From Hsuehochloa calcarea (lineage: Eukaryota > Streptophyta > Magnoliopsida > Poales > Poaceae): 64,000 nt of DNA. Location of the stretch: positions 19,444,177 through 19,508,176 of the forward strand of contig CM070596.1 in NCBI GenBank assembly GCA_036346395.1. Reading direction: 5' to 3'. The translations under genes and the position numbers were made by a program. The notes beneath the pieces were generated by a model. It did not search any database and was not told the DNA's origin. It saw only the letters and a list, made by a program, of their open reading frames with translations. Of the stretch, positions 31,933-45,023 are shown in pieces. Positions within the stretch are counted from its first letter, which is position 1. Each line of letters begins with the position of its first letter.

Positions 31933-34900
31933 TGCCGGATCCCAAAATTCGATTCGGAATCCTCGTGTTTCGTGCACCATCCAGATCACGCTAGTGCACA
32001 CAGTGTTAACAAAGGTGGATATCGATCCACACGGCGAATAATAGCATAAGCGATAAATAAATAAAGGTTTGACCTTACGGTCGAGTTTACATTTATTTAA
32101 GCCACGCAGGCTAACAGAGAAATAAGCGGCGGAAACATAAGCGGCGGTGGCACCCATCGATTCACCACAGCAACCGATGGGGTCAAGACCTCGCGATTAG
32201 GCACCTTGATAAACTCCTCCTCGAAAGTGGTGAAGACTCCTCCTCTTACGCTTGATTCGTCAAAACAAGCGTGAGTACACACCGTACTCATAAGCCACAC
32301 CACGAGATGCAATATATATATACATGCCGGCTTTTTACAAGGGAAAGGCATTCGATGGTTCTTTTGCATAAATGCAATGTTTGCAATTGAATAATAAATA
32401 TACATTGATAACAGGTAAAACAATTAGATAACAATAATTTGATAATTGATTTCACAAAGACGCACACAGCTAAACCGATTATTCACATAGCCAGATGATT
32501 TATATCACACAGCTCCCTCCCCACACAGTTTTACGAAAAACTACCCCTAGTGTGAAATTCCCGAGCATGCCCATGATCATGACGCGCTATTCGAATAGAT
32601 TATATTATACTCTGCGAGTTGTACACTTTACCCACAAGATATAATTAGTGTAGCTAGCACTAACCATAATAAAGCATTTGGATCCGCATCGTACTATGCT
32701 AGGCCCGTCTCAAAACAGACATGTGGTTGTACAGATAGGCTCAGTTCAATGGCACACATGGTGAGGTCCTTAATTGACCAAGGCAAGACTACCATTTGCT
32801 AACTATGCCACACAGATTAGCTCCCATGCACACATTCTCACATCCACCATTTCACACAAGTATCCACCACATGCCTCAGTCTAAATCCTTTTACCACCCA
32901 GTTGATTAAGTGCAACACATGCCATAACAGCACACAGTACACACAGATTTTACCACACAGATTGCATATTCACTTAGTCAGGTTTAATAACTGCAGTCTC
33001 ACATGACATGGTGATTCGTGGCATGGCTAAGCAATCTAATCGCACTAACCAACCCACGTTGGTGCTACAATATTACCAACTAAATATCAACTAGGGTGAC
33101 AAAGGATCAAGGCATAACAATTATACAAGGAAGGCATAACAATATGGAATTAACTACTACACCCAAAACATTTAAATAAATACTTGAATTAAGATGCGAG
33201 AATTTAAATTAAAATACTTTTAGCAAACTGGGAATCAAGATGGTCAAGGGTATAGCTTGCCTTGGAATAGGTTCAGGTGCTGGTCTTGGTCTTGGAAAGC
33301 TCCTTCTTCCTCAAACCCTCCAGAAGTATCGTCGAAGTCTACTCGCAACAAAGCAAACAACAAGAATAAATAAATAACAGAAGCAATTAACTCCCATAAA
33401 ATAATTAAAATCTCCAATAAATAGATCTTGATTTTATACAAATTTAGAAATTTGAATGGATGGATTTGGAGTTAGGATGCAAAAGTTATGAGGTCCCAAA
33501 GTTTGGAACAAAAGAAAACCCTAAAAATAGGATTTATTGGAATTCCGAATTATTTCTCAAAAGAAAAATCGGATTAATGCGCAAGCATGACATCAACATG
33601 ACGTCGATACTGGAAAACCGGAAAATATAAATAAAGAAATCGGCGTGTGGGGCCCACACGCCGGACACGACCACGGTGGACCAGTCCACCGAGCCTCTGA
33701 GATCTGGTCGAAATTTGTGGCGGCGCGCCTGCGCGTGGCGCCGACGCGCGCCACGTAGCCGACACGCACGCACGGAGAGTGAGGTGGGTGGTGATCGGCT
33801 CCACGTCGTGGACGACAACGGCGGCGGCGGCGGCTCGACGGACCGACAGCGGCGGCTGCGGTGATCGCCGCGAGTGAGTGGCACCCGGAAGCTCACTCGA
33901 TGCGAACCTTTGGTACTTGGTCTAGGCACAAGAGGACGACGGAGGTGGCGGCGGCGAGCTCGAGCGGCGAGGCGTTCGGGTTTTGTCGGGTGGCTACTCG
34001 GTGAGGTCCGGCGGCGTGGGTGGTAGGCGGAGGTAGGTCAGGGACGGCGGACTTGGCGGCAGGCTCCACGGAGGCGGCGTCACCGCGGCGGCGCAATTGA
34101 AGTTTTAGGGTTTGGTGGATCAAACCCAAATCCTAAACCGCGCGCTCTAGGGCTCTTGGGGTGAGGTGGTTGGCGGATCCGTAAACGGAGTCTTTGGCGA
34201 TCCACAGGACCTATTTGTAGGCCCAGGGTGGGTGAGGGGTGGCGAGATGGCGGCGGGTTTAACGAGTCCAAACGAAGCGCCAAGAAAGCGGGATAAAGCG
34301 TGATTTGAACTCAAAAGTGTTTGAAAGAGTCAGGGACGAGAGGGCTTCTAGAAGGCGTCGTCCGTGCGAAGAATCGGGGCCGTTTGCGAACTTGTCGGAC
34401 GGAGCTCGGCGACGCAAAAATGGCGGACGCGGCGTTCACGCGGAGACGAAGAAGAACGGTTCGGGGACGATGACCTCGGCGGCCCACACGCCGAGAGAAG
34501 GCGGCGCGCGTGAGACGGAGATCGATCGTCGCTTTCGCGATCCAACTACCGAGGTTTAACGGAGCGCGTGAGAGAGAGAGGCGCGCTGAGATCAAGCGCC
34601 CAATGCAGGTCGGACTGCCACGAAGGATCGGTGAGCCGAGATGCAGGATCGGTAGAAGGATTTCGGCCCAACTACTATTTGGAGATTTAAAATAGCTTTT
34701 CTTTTTAAGAAAATACCAGAAATCCAAATAAGCAATGGAAAATAGCAAATGAGCTTAGAAAAATTCCAGAAAATTCTAGAAAATACAACCAAGCTCATAG
34801 AATCCAATAAAAATAGTTTTGACTATTGTCCATGTTGGAATTATTCATATTATATTGTTTGTTACCCAAAGTCCAATATTAAGCTTTTAAATTAAATTCA

Positions 34901-34979
34901 AATAAATCCAGATGGTGAATTTTCTTCCTACTAACTAAATTAAAGGATTTCGAAAGCTCTGAAAATTTAGGATGTTACA
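31933..34979 (-). repeat. 5' LTR of Ty3 element B
   Basis: Aligns along its full length to 23,227-26,275. Differences are mainly one- to three-base gaps, many at CAG or CTG. Its outer edge meets the ACTAT duplication. Confidence 0.93.
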
Positions 34980-34984
34980 ACTAT

Positions 34985-35868
34985 CCACACCATTCAAAGT
35001 GCACTGAGATTTGTGCCCTTCTGCCCCTCCAACCTATCCATTTACAAACCCCCCTCTATTTACCTTCTTTCCCCTCTCCTCCCCCACTCTCTTCCCTCGG
35101 GATCTAGCATGAGCCGGTGGCGACACAGCTTAGGATAGTCGAATCCGGCTGTGGCATGGCGCGGGATGGCCATCTCGAGGCTTGGTGATGCAAAGGACCG
35201 CGGCTCGGCTTTTGTGCTGTATAAGCTAGCTTCAGAAGAAGTTGGAGCTCAAAAATTAGGATTGTTTGGCCAAATCTAATTTGGCTTCTCCTGCAAAATA
35301 ATGCCCTCATCCTATTCTCAAATGTCCTCCCTCGCCTCTGGATGCAACAGATTTACCCTTGTAAACAGCAAGTACCAACCTACCCAATCAGGCGATCAGC
35401 CATCAAATTTATCCCCACTGGTACAATTGAAACTAATTGTTTCAATCTAAATTTTATTCCACCCAAACTTTCCAACTCTCTAATAAATTATGGTGTGTGT
35501 ATGCCCACATATGCTTGAATTGCCTTCTTGCCAACAAAGACCAAAGAAGGCTTTGATGGGGAGGAAGCTGGGGAACATGCATCACCAACAATAAAGATTG
35601 GATTTACATGTTTACATGATTCACTAATCCAACTCCTATTGGCTCCTAGGTCCTTTTGCTTGCCTATTCCTTTTTGCTTACTGCCGACGACCGAGTTGCC
35701 GATTTTACGAAATATAAAGAGAAAAATGGCTAAGAGTTCTTGAGAGAATGAGGCTACTCCTTATTGTAATGAACTGGCTATTACAGGGGTGCCTTCAACT
35801 AGGCTGTGGACTAGCCCTAATTACACTGAGAGTATAGCTATTGCTCCACATGTCTTCAAAGTGCTGGG
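34985..35868. other. spacer between elements B and the Copia element
   Basis: Host or older repeat sequence. No exon, RNA or transposon end is recognised. It continues on the far side of the Copia element at 46,819. Confidence 0.45.
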
Positions 35869-35873
35869 TCTTT

Positions 35874-37672
35874 TGTTGGACCGTAAAGGCGACTAGAGGG
35901 GGGGGGGCGGTGAATAGGAGCACGCTCACTTTTTCACAAATTATGAACTAAATACAATTTTACTCCAGTAGCTATTAGAAAGCTATGAAGATCAATATAC
36001 CAGTACAGCGGAAGACTAGTATTGAATCCAATTAAAACCCCTTATCAAAAACACAAAATCAACTAAGATTGCAAAGACTCACAGCACGGGCGGTCTAACC
36101 TCTGTACCCAACCGGTCGGACCGATTGCCGGGCGGTCTGACCGGTGTTGTGCTGGCGGTCGGACCGCTCCGAAATCGGTCGGACCGGTGGTGATGGGCGG
36201 TCGGACCGGCAGTCTACGTAACCGATCCGCCTTGATAAAATCGGCCGATGACGAAGTTGCAATTAGGTGAAACTTTTGATTCTCAACTCCAATCTTTATG
36301 AAACTTTGCACACACCTTCTATATGCTATTGAGGACCTATTCCAATCGAATATTATGATAATTCTTGGAGCGATCTTGAGCAATTGCCAATTGATTAATG
36401 AAGGTCTAAAACAGGGCAAGAACGAAAACTTGATCCTAATGCTTGTTCGTGAGGATTGATGATCAAGATGATGCTAGATAGATTCACACATATCACAGCA
36501 AGCTAATTCACGTGAAAGAATCAATCACAAACTCGCGGATCAAAGAAAGCCCTAAAAACACAAAATTGAAAGCAAGAACGAAAAGAGACTTATCTCAAGC
36601 AAACCTTGCATAGATTGATTTCGTGATTGATCTTTGGATTACATCCACACCATCATGGATCAGTGGACAATCAAAGATCACGAAATTCACCACAAACCAT
36701 CAAGAGCCCTAGCCTGCACCTCAACTCCCCTAAAGACAATTAGGGTTTTGAAAACATAAAAAGCGAGAGAGAGGGGTGCAGCCACCACCTCCTCCTATTT
36801 ATAGTGGAGGCCTAAAACTCCTAGGGTTTGACTCAATTGGGCTCCCGTTAAGGCCCACTAACAAACGGGTCACACACGCACGCCATAAGCGTCGTTTTAA
36901 CCTTTGACCTAAACCGCTTCACCATGCGCCATGGATTTGCCAATAGGTCACCCTTGTCCATCTTGTGTCACGCTTGAGTCATTGACCTCACCCGGCATCG
37001 TCGATCGTTCTGGACCTCAACTCTTCAAGTCTAGTCCCGATCCTCCTCGCCGTTGACCGTCGTTGACCACCAAGCAACCTGCACAACCATAGACAAGCAA
37101 ACACGAATTCGGGAACAAGTTCTTCACAACTTGACCCATGTTAGTCAAAACATGCATCATGCAAACCATATGCCACAATACCAATGACTTTGACCTAACA
37201 AAACAACATCGCCACGAAGTTGGCCGACGTTCAAGTTATAACCGGTCTGACCGCTCCAGGTGAGCCGGTCGGACCGCCCCATGGCCGGTCGGACCGCTCC
37301 CGTGAGCGGTCGGACCGCCTGGGACTTAGCCAATTTCAACCCCCAAAATCCAAACCTTCGAAACTTTAAACCAATAGAACTTTTCTTGGAGACTCCAAAA
37401 TCATGAGACCAAGTGCATTGGGATCCCTCACTTGCCTACAACACCTATTTTTGGCCCACTTGTTTTGACCACTTTGGTCACCACCGGTCCGACCGCCCAC
37501 ATGGCGGTCCGACCGATTTGGGACCGATCGGACCGCCGTGCAAGGACCGGTCGGACCGCCCTATCGAGAAGCTCAGAACTTTGTCGAAAACACGTGAAAC
37601 GACAAACCGTAAACGCCATTGCCAATTGTCACATCATCCTAAGATCCGGAACATATCCCCATGAAATCCACA
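35874..37672 (-). repeat. 3' LTR of the Copia element
   Basis: Runs TGTTGGACCGTAAAGG to ATGAAATCCACA on the plus strand. A run of ten or more G interrupts it near 35,897, absent from the other LTR, so its length there is doubtful. The minus-strand purine tract CATCAAGGGGAGAT follows at 37,673-37,686. It contains about eleven GGTCGGACCG or GGTCCGACCG palindromes. Confidence 0.93.
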
Positions 37673-39490
37673 ATCTCCCCTTGATGAACACATTGGCAAT
37701 TATCCGAAAAATGTAAGTAAGAGGTTTGAAAACGAGTTTACTCGCGGTTTTGCACAAAGGCACAACTTGGTCCATAAGCAAGAAAAGCAATGTAAATGAC
37801 CAAGCGGCATCGAGAATAGTATAGGCATGTGAGACAAGGCAAAAGAAAGCATAAAACTTTGATTTCGAGAAAAGGGTCAAAATTCTCACATGAGGTCCAT
37901 ATGAAAGAACAATTGTTCAATTGACCTATGATCATTGTGAGTATAAAAGAATGCAATTCAAGTTCGAATATTCAATAAGACAATAAGAATGCAACTCAAG
38001 AACTCCCCTCACTATGATCCTCAATTTTCAAATTTTTTTCTCCCCTTTGTATAAACTTCTCCCCAATAAAGAAATATCTTCTTATTAACACATCTTCTCT
38101 TCTCATTTAACACATCTTCTCCCCTTTGACAATGGATTCATCAAGGAATCACGCCTTCCTCTCATCCAGAGATAATAAATATAGAATAAAGGAAGAAGCG
38201 TAAACAAAAGAAGCATAAAGAGGAATATGCATGAAGTGCAATGGAGTGGCTTCATTTTTGTATTTTTCAATTTTTGATTACAAGAAGCTTTGGAGATTAC
38301 CCAAAAGAACAAGCTAGTATCTCTAATATTGCACAAACAAAGATATCAAGCCCGAAATGCTAGCAAGATCATGGTAAGACATATATATCAAAGCTAAGCA
38401 CAAAGGCTCAAAAGTAAAGCGAGAGATTTGATCAATTTAAGCAACGCTTCAAATTCAAACAAGTTCATCAACAGGATCCTAAAGTGAAATTGGCCATGTC
38501 AAAATGTCAAAGTGAGATCAAAAATCTAACAAAGACCACATTAAGAGTCAATCAAGTCCCGTATTGAATCATTTTGCTCAATATTTTGTAAACGCCCATT
38601 TGTCAACATTTTTCTCATTTGCATTGAATATTGAAGTTGACTAATGATCTAACTTAGTGACAAGATCTGGACTAGGAGCCATCCACAAACTCATCCTAAG
38701 CTTGACCAAAAGTTGATTAAAGGTATATCTTAGTAAAGAAGATCCCGGACTAGGAGCCATCCACAAACTCTTTCTAAGCTTCTACCGGGCGACAAATCTT
38801 GAGGTTCATGTCATTTCGACAAGCGGTCCCCATGAGATCGTCTGTTCATCAAACTATCTCCAAGTTCATGTCATTTGACAAGCGCCTCGTAAGAATAGTT
38901 TGGCACAATTTAAGCATAAGACAATCTTGATTTTCATTTTTCACATGAGCAGCTTTAGAATCTCAAGAACACAAAAGCTCAAGTAATGGTCAATTTTAGA
39001 TCAAAGAGCTAACAAAGCAATTTCGACAGGCCAATGTCACAAGAGGAGCACTAATTGCGCAACTCGCTAAAACATCCACAAATTGCAATTTCTTAGTTTG
39101 AGTTGTTTAAAAGGTTCTAGCTCATATAGCAAAGACTTAGCTACACATGTAAAAGCATGATAATTCTAGCAAGTCAAAGAACTAGACATGACATTGAGCA
39201 AGAATTGAAATACAAAAGCTCTAAAGGGTAATAGGCAAAGCTTCATCAATTTTAAAAATAAGTAGAAAATCTTATATTACAATGCATCTTTTGGATTTTT
39301 CATACCATTTGTTGTAACCACTTGTTGGAGTTTTCATATGAATGCAATATGACACAATGAGATGCAATTAAAAACCTAAAAACCTAAAAAGTTCAAAAGA
39401 TCACTAAGTTCGTAAAAGAACAATAAAAGATCAAAAGAACAAGGAAAGATAAGAAAAGATCAAACTCCCCTCAAACCAACCCATAAGGAT
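37673..39490. other. noncoding region before the Copia 3' LTR, with internal repeats
   Basis: No coding domain is seen. A unit containing GGACTAGGAGCCATCCACAA occurs twice (near 38,668 and 38,749), and GTTCATGTCATTT plus GACAAGCG occurs twice (near 38,812 and 38,863). Sireviruses often carry a long stretch here, sometimes coding for an envelope-like protein, of which there is no sign. Confidence 0.6.
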
Positions 39491-39493
39491 AAA

Positions 39494-40930
39494 TTACCCT
39501 AACTCGCTTCTTAAGGAGGAAAATCGGTTTGATCTAAAGGCTTGGTAAGAATATCGCCAATTGAGCTTGGACTCTCTGAAGTGCATCACAATATCACCTT
39601 TTTCAACATGATCTTTAAGGAAGTGAAAGCGAATGTCTATGTGTTTAGTCCTAGAATGTTGCTTTGGGTTTTTAGCAATATTAATAGCGTAAGTGTTATC
39701 ACGTAAAAGAGGAACACTAGCAAAGTTTAACCCATAATCTTTCAAAGTGGACGTCATCCACAAAATCAAGCTCAAAGAACTAGCGCAGACTACATACTCC
39801 GCTTCAAAGATGGATTGTGCAATGTAAGACCGCTTCCTAGAAGATCAAGATACAAGAGAAGTGCCTAGGAAGTGACAGTGCTCGAGGTACTCTTCCTATC
39901 TAACCGATGACCGCAAAATCGAATCTGAAAAACCCTAATGGACAAAGTCAAGAGCAGAATACCAAATGCCATATAAGAGGGTAGAGTGTAAATACCGAAT
40001 ATGCGCTTAACGGCTTGGCGATGGGAAGTTCTCTGAGACGCTCAAATCTTGCACAAAGGCATACCGTGAAGTGAATGTCCGGTCTCGAGGCCGTCAAATA
40101 CGTAGGAGCCGATCATCTTTGCGGTACTCGCGTTGATCCACGACTTCTCCTTCCTCATCCGGATCCAAAACAATGGTTGCCATGGGAGTGGAAATTGGCT
40201 TGCATCACCCATGTTGAAGCGCTTGAGTAGATCTTTAGTTTACTTCGTCGATGGATGAAAGTTCCTTCCTTGCATTGCTTGATTTGAAGTCCCAAAAGTA
40301 ATTAAGCTCTCCCATCATACTCATCTCAAATTCCCTGGACATAGTGTCGTAAAAGTCGAAACAAGAGCATTAGAGGAACCACCAAAGATAATATCATCCA
40401 CATAAATTTGAGCAAGCAGAAGTCATTGTCACGCCTAAGAATGAATAGAGTTTTATCCACTTTACCCATTTCAAAATTATTTTTAAGCAAGAAGGTCTTA
40501 AGTCTATCATACTGTGCTCTAGGGGCTTGTTTAAGACCATACAATGCTTTAGATAGCTTGAAAACACGATTTGGATATTTAGGATCCTCAAAACCAGGGG
40601 TTGCTTAACATACACTTCCTCATCTATGAAACCATTTAAAAGGCACTTTTAACATCCATCCGATATAATTTAAAACCTTTTGATGCAAAGAAATGCAAGG
40701 TAATGCGAATGGCTTCTAGTCTAGCAACAGAGCAAATGTCTCATCAAAATCTAACCCCTCAACTTGGTGAAACCCGAGCTACCAATCTGCCTTATTTCTA
40801 ACCACGTAACCATCCTCACCTTGTTTATTCTTAAACACCCAACGCGTTCCTATAACATTATGACCACTAGGAGGTTCTACTAGGTTCCAAACTTTGTTTC
40901 TTTCAAAATTTTCTAACTCCTCATGCATGG
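39494..40930 (-). pseudogene. Copia reverse transcriptase and RNase H region
   Basis: RT parts: GHNVIGTRWVFKNKQGEDGY near 40,800-40,880; MYGLKQAPRAQYDRLKTFLL and VDKTLFILRRDNDF at 40,420-40,544, where Trp after APRA is replaced by Gln. The catalytic YVDD segment is frameshifted near 40,400 (FMWMILSLVV is its off-frame image). RNase H at 39,494-39,775 has ILWMTSTLKDYGLNF, LLRDNTYAINIAKNPKQHSR and TKHIDIRFHFLKDHVEKGDI. Order and spacing fit a Copia pol. Confidence 0.82.
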
Positions 40931-41439
40931 CATTTACCCACTAGAATCGGATAAAGCATGTGATATATCGCGGGGTTCAAAAGAAGCAACAAAAGCCGAA
41001 TGAGAGTAGAGATTTGGATCATTATACCGGAGAGTGACTCGCTCATGTAGATTACCTATTATCCATTCCGAGGATCTTTGTCTCTGAATGCGAAGTGGAG
41101 CGCCGGGTGAGATACTCGTTTCTTCGACCTCGCAGTATCTGCGATGATGAAGATGCAGCAGAGCCTCAATCAAGGTGAAGTAGACGTAGCGTGTTCTTGT
41201 ATCAATATGGGCGCCAAGAGCAGCAGATGAAGGAATGATATTAGCTTCGTCCTCATCTTCCTCCACAAAAATGCTCTCACACACAGTAAATCATCTCAGA
41301 GCAATTGATCTAGCCTGTGGCTAGTCTCATCAAAAGTGACATTACAAGTCTCTGAATAATGTTAGTCTCGAGATTAAAAACCGAAAACCCTCGAATGAGC
41401 GGGATAACCTGAAATAACCCATCAAAAGTTCTTGATTCA

Positions 41440-42715
41440 AATTTATCTAAGTTGCTGTCTTAAGAATAAAACATTTTGATCCAAAACTCAAAATGCGAAG
41501 CAGAGGGTTTTCTACTAAAACGAAGCTCATAAGGAGTCTTGCCTAAAGAAGGTCTCAAAAGACACGATTTGCAATATGGCAAGCAAAGAGCAATAGCTTC
41601 GCCCAAAATCTCCTCTGTGTTATACTCATCTAGCATCGCCCTAGCCATTTCGACCAAGGTCCTATTCTTCCTTTCCACCACGCCATTTTGTTGAGGGGCG
41701 TGTGGAGAGGAGAACTGATGCTCAATACCACGCCAAAGACAAAAGAAGCAAAGAAGCATTTTGAACTCCGTGCCATTATCACTGCGAATCGCTCTCAAAG
41801 CACCAGAAGCTCGAAGCCAAACGAAGAACAAGGTCATGAAAATAACCAAAAGCTTCATCTTTTGAAGTAAGAAAGAACACCCAAGTATATCTAGAAAGAT
41901 CATCGACTATGACAAGAATATACCATTTTCCACCGATCGATCGGACTCTAGCAGACCACCAAGATCCATATGAAGCAACCGTCACGGTCCGTCTACCATA
42001 ACCATAGTCACAGAAGGGTGTGAGGCGGCAACTTGTTTGCCATGCCTACAGTGGCGCACATACAAAGATCCTTGATGACTTTGAGTTTGGGCAAACCTCT
42101 CATGAGATCAAGGTTGCTACCTCGTGTCAGATGATCAAAACCAATATGCCCCAAACGTCGATGCCAAAGCCAGAAATCAGAAGAAGATGTAAGCAAACAT
42201 TTAAGAGATCCAAAGAAGAGATTCTCGAAAAATCGGCTCAAAAATTCTACCAACTCTAGAGATTCCAAACACAAGCTCACCAAGAGAATCAAGCACACGA
42301 CAAGCATTTTTCTTAAAAGCAGTCTCATAACCATCATCAAGAAGTCGAGAAACGAAAGGAGATTATACCTAAGCTTGTCCACAAGAGCGACATCCTTTAG
42401 AATGAATTTGTTGTTCACCCTAATTGATCCTGTTCCTTCAATTCGCCCTTGTGTATCATCTCCAAAGGTGATGAAGTCATCACCTGTTGCCCGCGTGAAA
42501 GAGGTGAACCATTTTGAGTTTTCGGTCATGTGGCGTGAACACCCGGTGTCGACGAACCACGTGTTCTTCCCCTTTCCACGGTAGTCCTGAAAATCAAGGA
42601 ACAAAAGAACGATGTGTCTCAATACTGGAGTTAGATAAACAAGATTTAGGAATCCAGAGCTGAGACACACGTCTGCAAGGAGTATACAAACCAGAAGTAC
42701 TATCCTTGATTTCAT
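41440..42715 (-). pseudogene. Copia protease and integrase region
   Basis: The segment 42,008-42,715 is one long frame: WFVDTGCSRHMTENSKWFTS carries the aspartic protease DTG, followed by DVALVDKLRYNLLS and the pre-integrase zinc region WLWHRRLGHIGFDHLTR. Integrase at 41,460-41,985 has LVIVDDLSRYTWVFFLTSKD (first catalytic Asp), IRSDNGTEF (second) and QQNGVVERKNRTLVEMARAM (with the Glu). All three catalytic residues of the DDE triad are present, but frameshifts divide the domain. Confidence 0.85.
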
Positions 42716-43099
42716 CTAACATTCGGTTATGAGCAATGTTTAAATTAACATGAGACTTAAATCGTCCATGGGCGGTCTCGGGCGTTGTCAGTCAAGGCCG
42801 ATCGGCGACCAAAACGGTCGACCGGTGACCACCAATGATCGGACCGCATGATCGATAAACATTAGAATTAGGATTTCTAGAAACATAATGATTTGCATGA
42901 GAGAAAATCCTAATCCGTGTTTATTCTTTTGGTGTTACCATGTCTCATAGAAGCTCTAGGTTGCATGAATGAAATTCTATCAAAATTTTCCTATCATTTT
43001 TAACCTACGCCAACAATTCAATCAAATGCCCACCTTTCTTGCAATAAGTGCAATGGTACTTGGTACCACTAGAAGAAGCACCATTTGAATTAATACAAG

Positions 43100-44966
43100 G
43101 TTGGGCAAAACCGCAGATTTAAAAGATGTTTTTGCAAAGTTGAGTTTTGAATTCAATTAAACCTTTTCCAAGACTTGAATGACTTTTGGGTTTGAATTGT
43201 CTTGAAAAGAATTGAATCCTAAACCTTGCTTCTTATAAGGAGTTTTAGACTTGTCAAGAATCATGTTTAATTGTTTCTTACCTTTAGAAAATTTCTCTAA
43301 TGTATCATGAAGGTAAGCATTTTCTTTTCTCAAGTTAACACAAGCATCACAAGTATTATTCATAGATTTCTCCTTATACAAAGCAATTTCAAGCTTAAGA
43401 GTGGAACATAAAGCACAAGTAGTATTTTCAATATTGTCCTTAAGCTTAGCATATTTGACTCTAGCGACTTCTAAGATATCTTTGATTTCACGCTCTTTTC
43501 TAAACATGAAGTGCAAGGGCTAGAATCAAATACATCAAAAGCAATCAATTTACTAGATTCTAAACATTTTTCACAAGGAGCACTTTTAATTTCATTTAGT
43601 TCAGATCTAGCATTCTCAAGTTGTTGTACGTAAATATTATGAGCAGATTGTAACTTGGTAATTTCGAATGCATAGCATGACAAGATAAACATTCATCAGG
43701 TTCAAGAGTCTTAGCATTTTTAAGCTCTACTTTCAGTTTGCTAATTTTTGACTCTAATTTCTTATTTTTGTCATGACAAATTCTAGTGCTTCATCTTGAC
43801 TAAGCAATTGCTCAACTATAGAATCATATTTAGCGTAAAGCTCATCATAAGAAAAAGATACCTCATTATCATCAATGTCGTCCGTGTCACCATGAAGCAC
43901 ATGCCGTGAAGTCTTTGGCCTTCCCTTTCTTTTGCCTTGAGGATCTCCTCCTCCTTGTCCTCCTCACTCCCGGTATCCACATCGCTCAAGGATTGATCCT
44001 CAAAAGCGGCAAGGACCCGGTGAGCAACCTTCACAAGCTTATTAGCCTCATACCTTGATTTGTTGAAAGGAGGCTTCTTCAAGTCGGCTTTCCTTCCTTA
44101 TGATTGCTCTTACCTTTCGACAAATTTGGGGCAATTTGTCTTGATATGATTGAGCTCACCACATTCATAGCATGTCACCGACCACCTCTCTTTTGTTTCT
44201 CACATTATTGTAGGCCCGCGTGAATTTTTTAGCTAGAAGAGCTAACTCTGCTTCAAGAATACTTTCAAGCTCCTCTTCATGAATAGCAGATAAACAAGCA
44301 AATGAAAATCCGTAAGAAGATTCAAAAGAGTCATCAAAAGCCTTTTGAGAGGATCGCTACCAAAGCTAAATTATCTTTCTTGGGATGATCAACTCTTTTA
44401 ATTTCATGAGTCTTGAGTTTACTATAAAGCAATTCTAAAGTAAGACTTGAAAGATCAACATTTTCCTCTATAGCAAGAGCCTTCATCTCCCACTCCTTGG
44501 TGTTGATTGCACCAAGAGATGGGTGGCATTTTCAGATTGAGAATATTCAATATCAACCGCTTTCATTTGATTAATTACTTTATTAAAGCGATGAAAATGT
44601 CATCGATGCTCTCTCCAGACGATCTCGAATTTATTGTATTCACGCTTGTAAACTGCTTACGACTTTTTGATTTGGGACGAACCTCATGATATGTTTCGAG
44701 AGTGTTCCAAATTTCATGCGCAGATTGAAAGATTGCAAATTCTATCATATTCTTGTCTACCAAGTGCACCATATAAAAGATTCTTAGCCTTATTGTTGTT
44801 AGCCAAAAGAATTGCGTAGCGAGTGTAGCAATTTCAGAATAACAATGGGCTCTAACAACATCCCAAATAGCTTGTCCTCGCTCTCAAGAAAGACGCGCAT
44901 ACGATTCTTCCAATAGGCATAGTCGTGCCCATCGAAGATATGCGGTTTAGTAGAAAACTTATCCAT
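43100..44966 (-). pseudogene. Copia gag, frameshifted
   Basis: The start codon at 44,964-44,966 opens MDKFSTKPHIFDGHDYAYWK then NRMRVFLESEDK, the typical gag beginning of Sirevirus-like Copia elements. Next come VDKNMIEFAIFQSAHEIWNT and LETYHEV (44,575-44,772). A zinc knuckle at 44,118-44,190 reads CYECGELNHIKTNC, a good CX2CX4HX4C. Downstream (43,157-43,692) are Lys/Glu-rich coiled-coil segments with paired Cys (ALCSTLKLE, CDACVNLRKENAYLHDTLEK). Several frame changes interrupt it. Gag forms the virus-like particle and binds RNA. Confidence 0.8.
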
Positions 44967-45007
44967 CGCCAAAGTTCAGTGACCGGTTAAGATCAAGATT
45001 GAACTAA

Positions 45008-45021
45008 CCGGCTCGATACCA
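45008..45021 (-). promoter_or_regulatory. primer-binding site of the Copia element (initiator tRNA-Met type)
   Basis: Two bases inside the 5' LTR the minus strand reads TGGTATCGAGCCGG. The expected TGGTATCAGAGCCAGG differs by exactly one missing A in each of its two CAG triplets. Confidence 0.85.
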
Positions 45022-45023
45022 CT

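Larger units (their letters stand above)
23227..34979 (-). mobile_element. complete Ty3 chromovirus-like LTR retrotransposon B
   Basis: An 11,753-base element with two LTRs of about 3.05 kb, flanked by the 5-base duplication ACTAT (23,222-23,226 and 34,980-34,984). It is transcribed on the minus strand. From the 5' LTR (31,933-34,979) the order is primer-binding site, an extra open frame, gag, protease, RT, RNase H, integrase with chromodomain-like tail, polypurine tract and 3' LTR. Long LTRs plus a chromodomain-like tail suggest the Tekay/Del branch, which is an inference. Gag and pol are frameshifted, but several breaks may be sequencing error. Confidence 0.95.
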
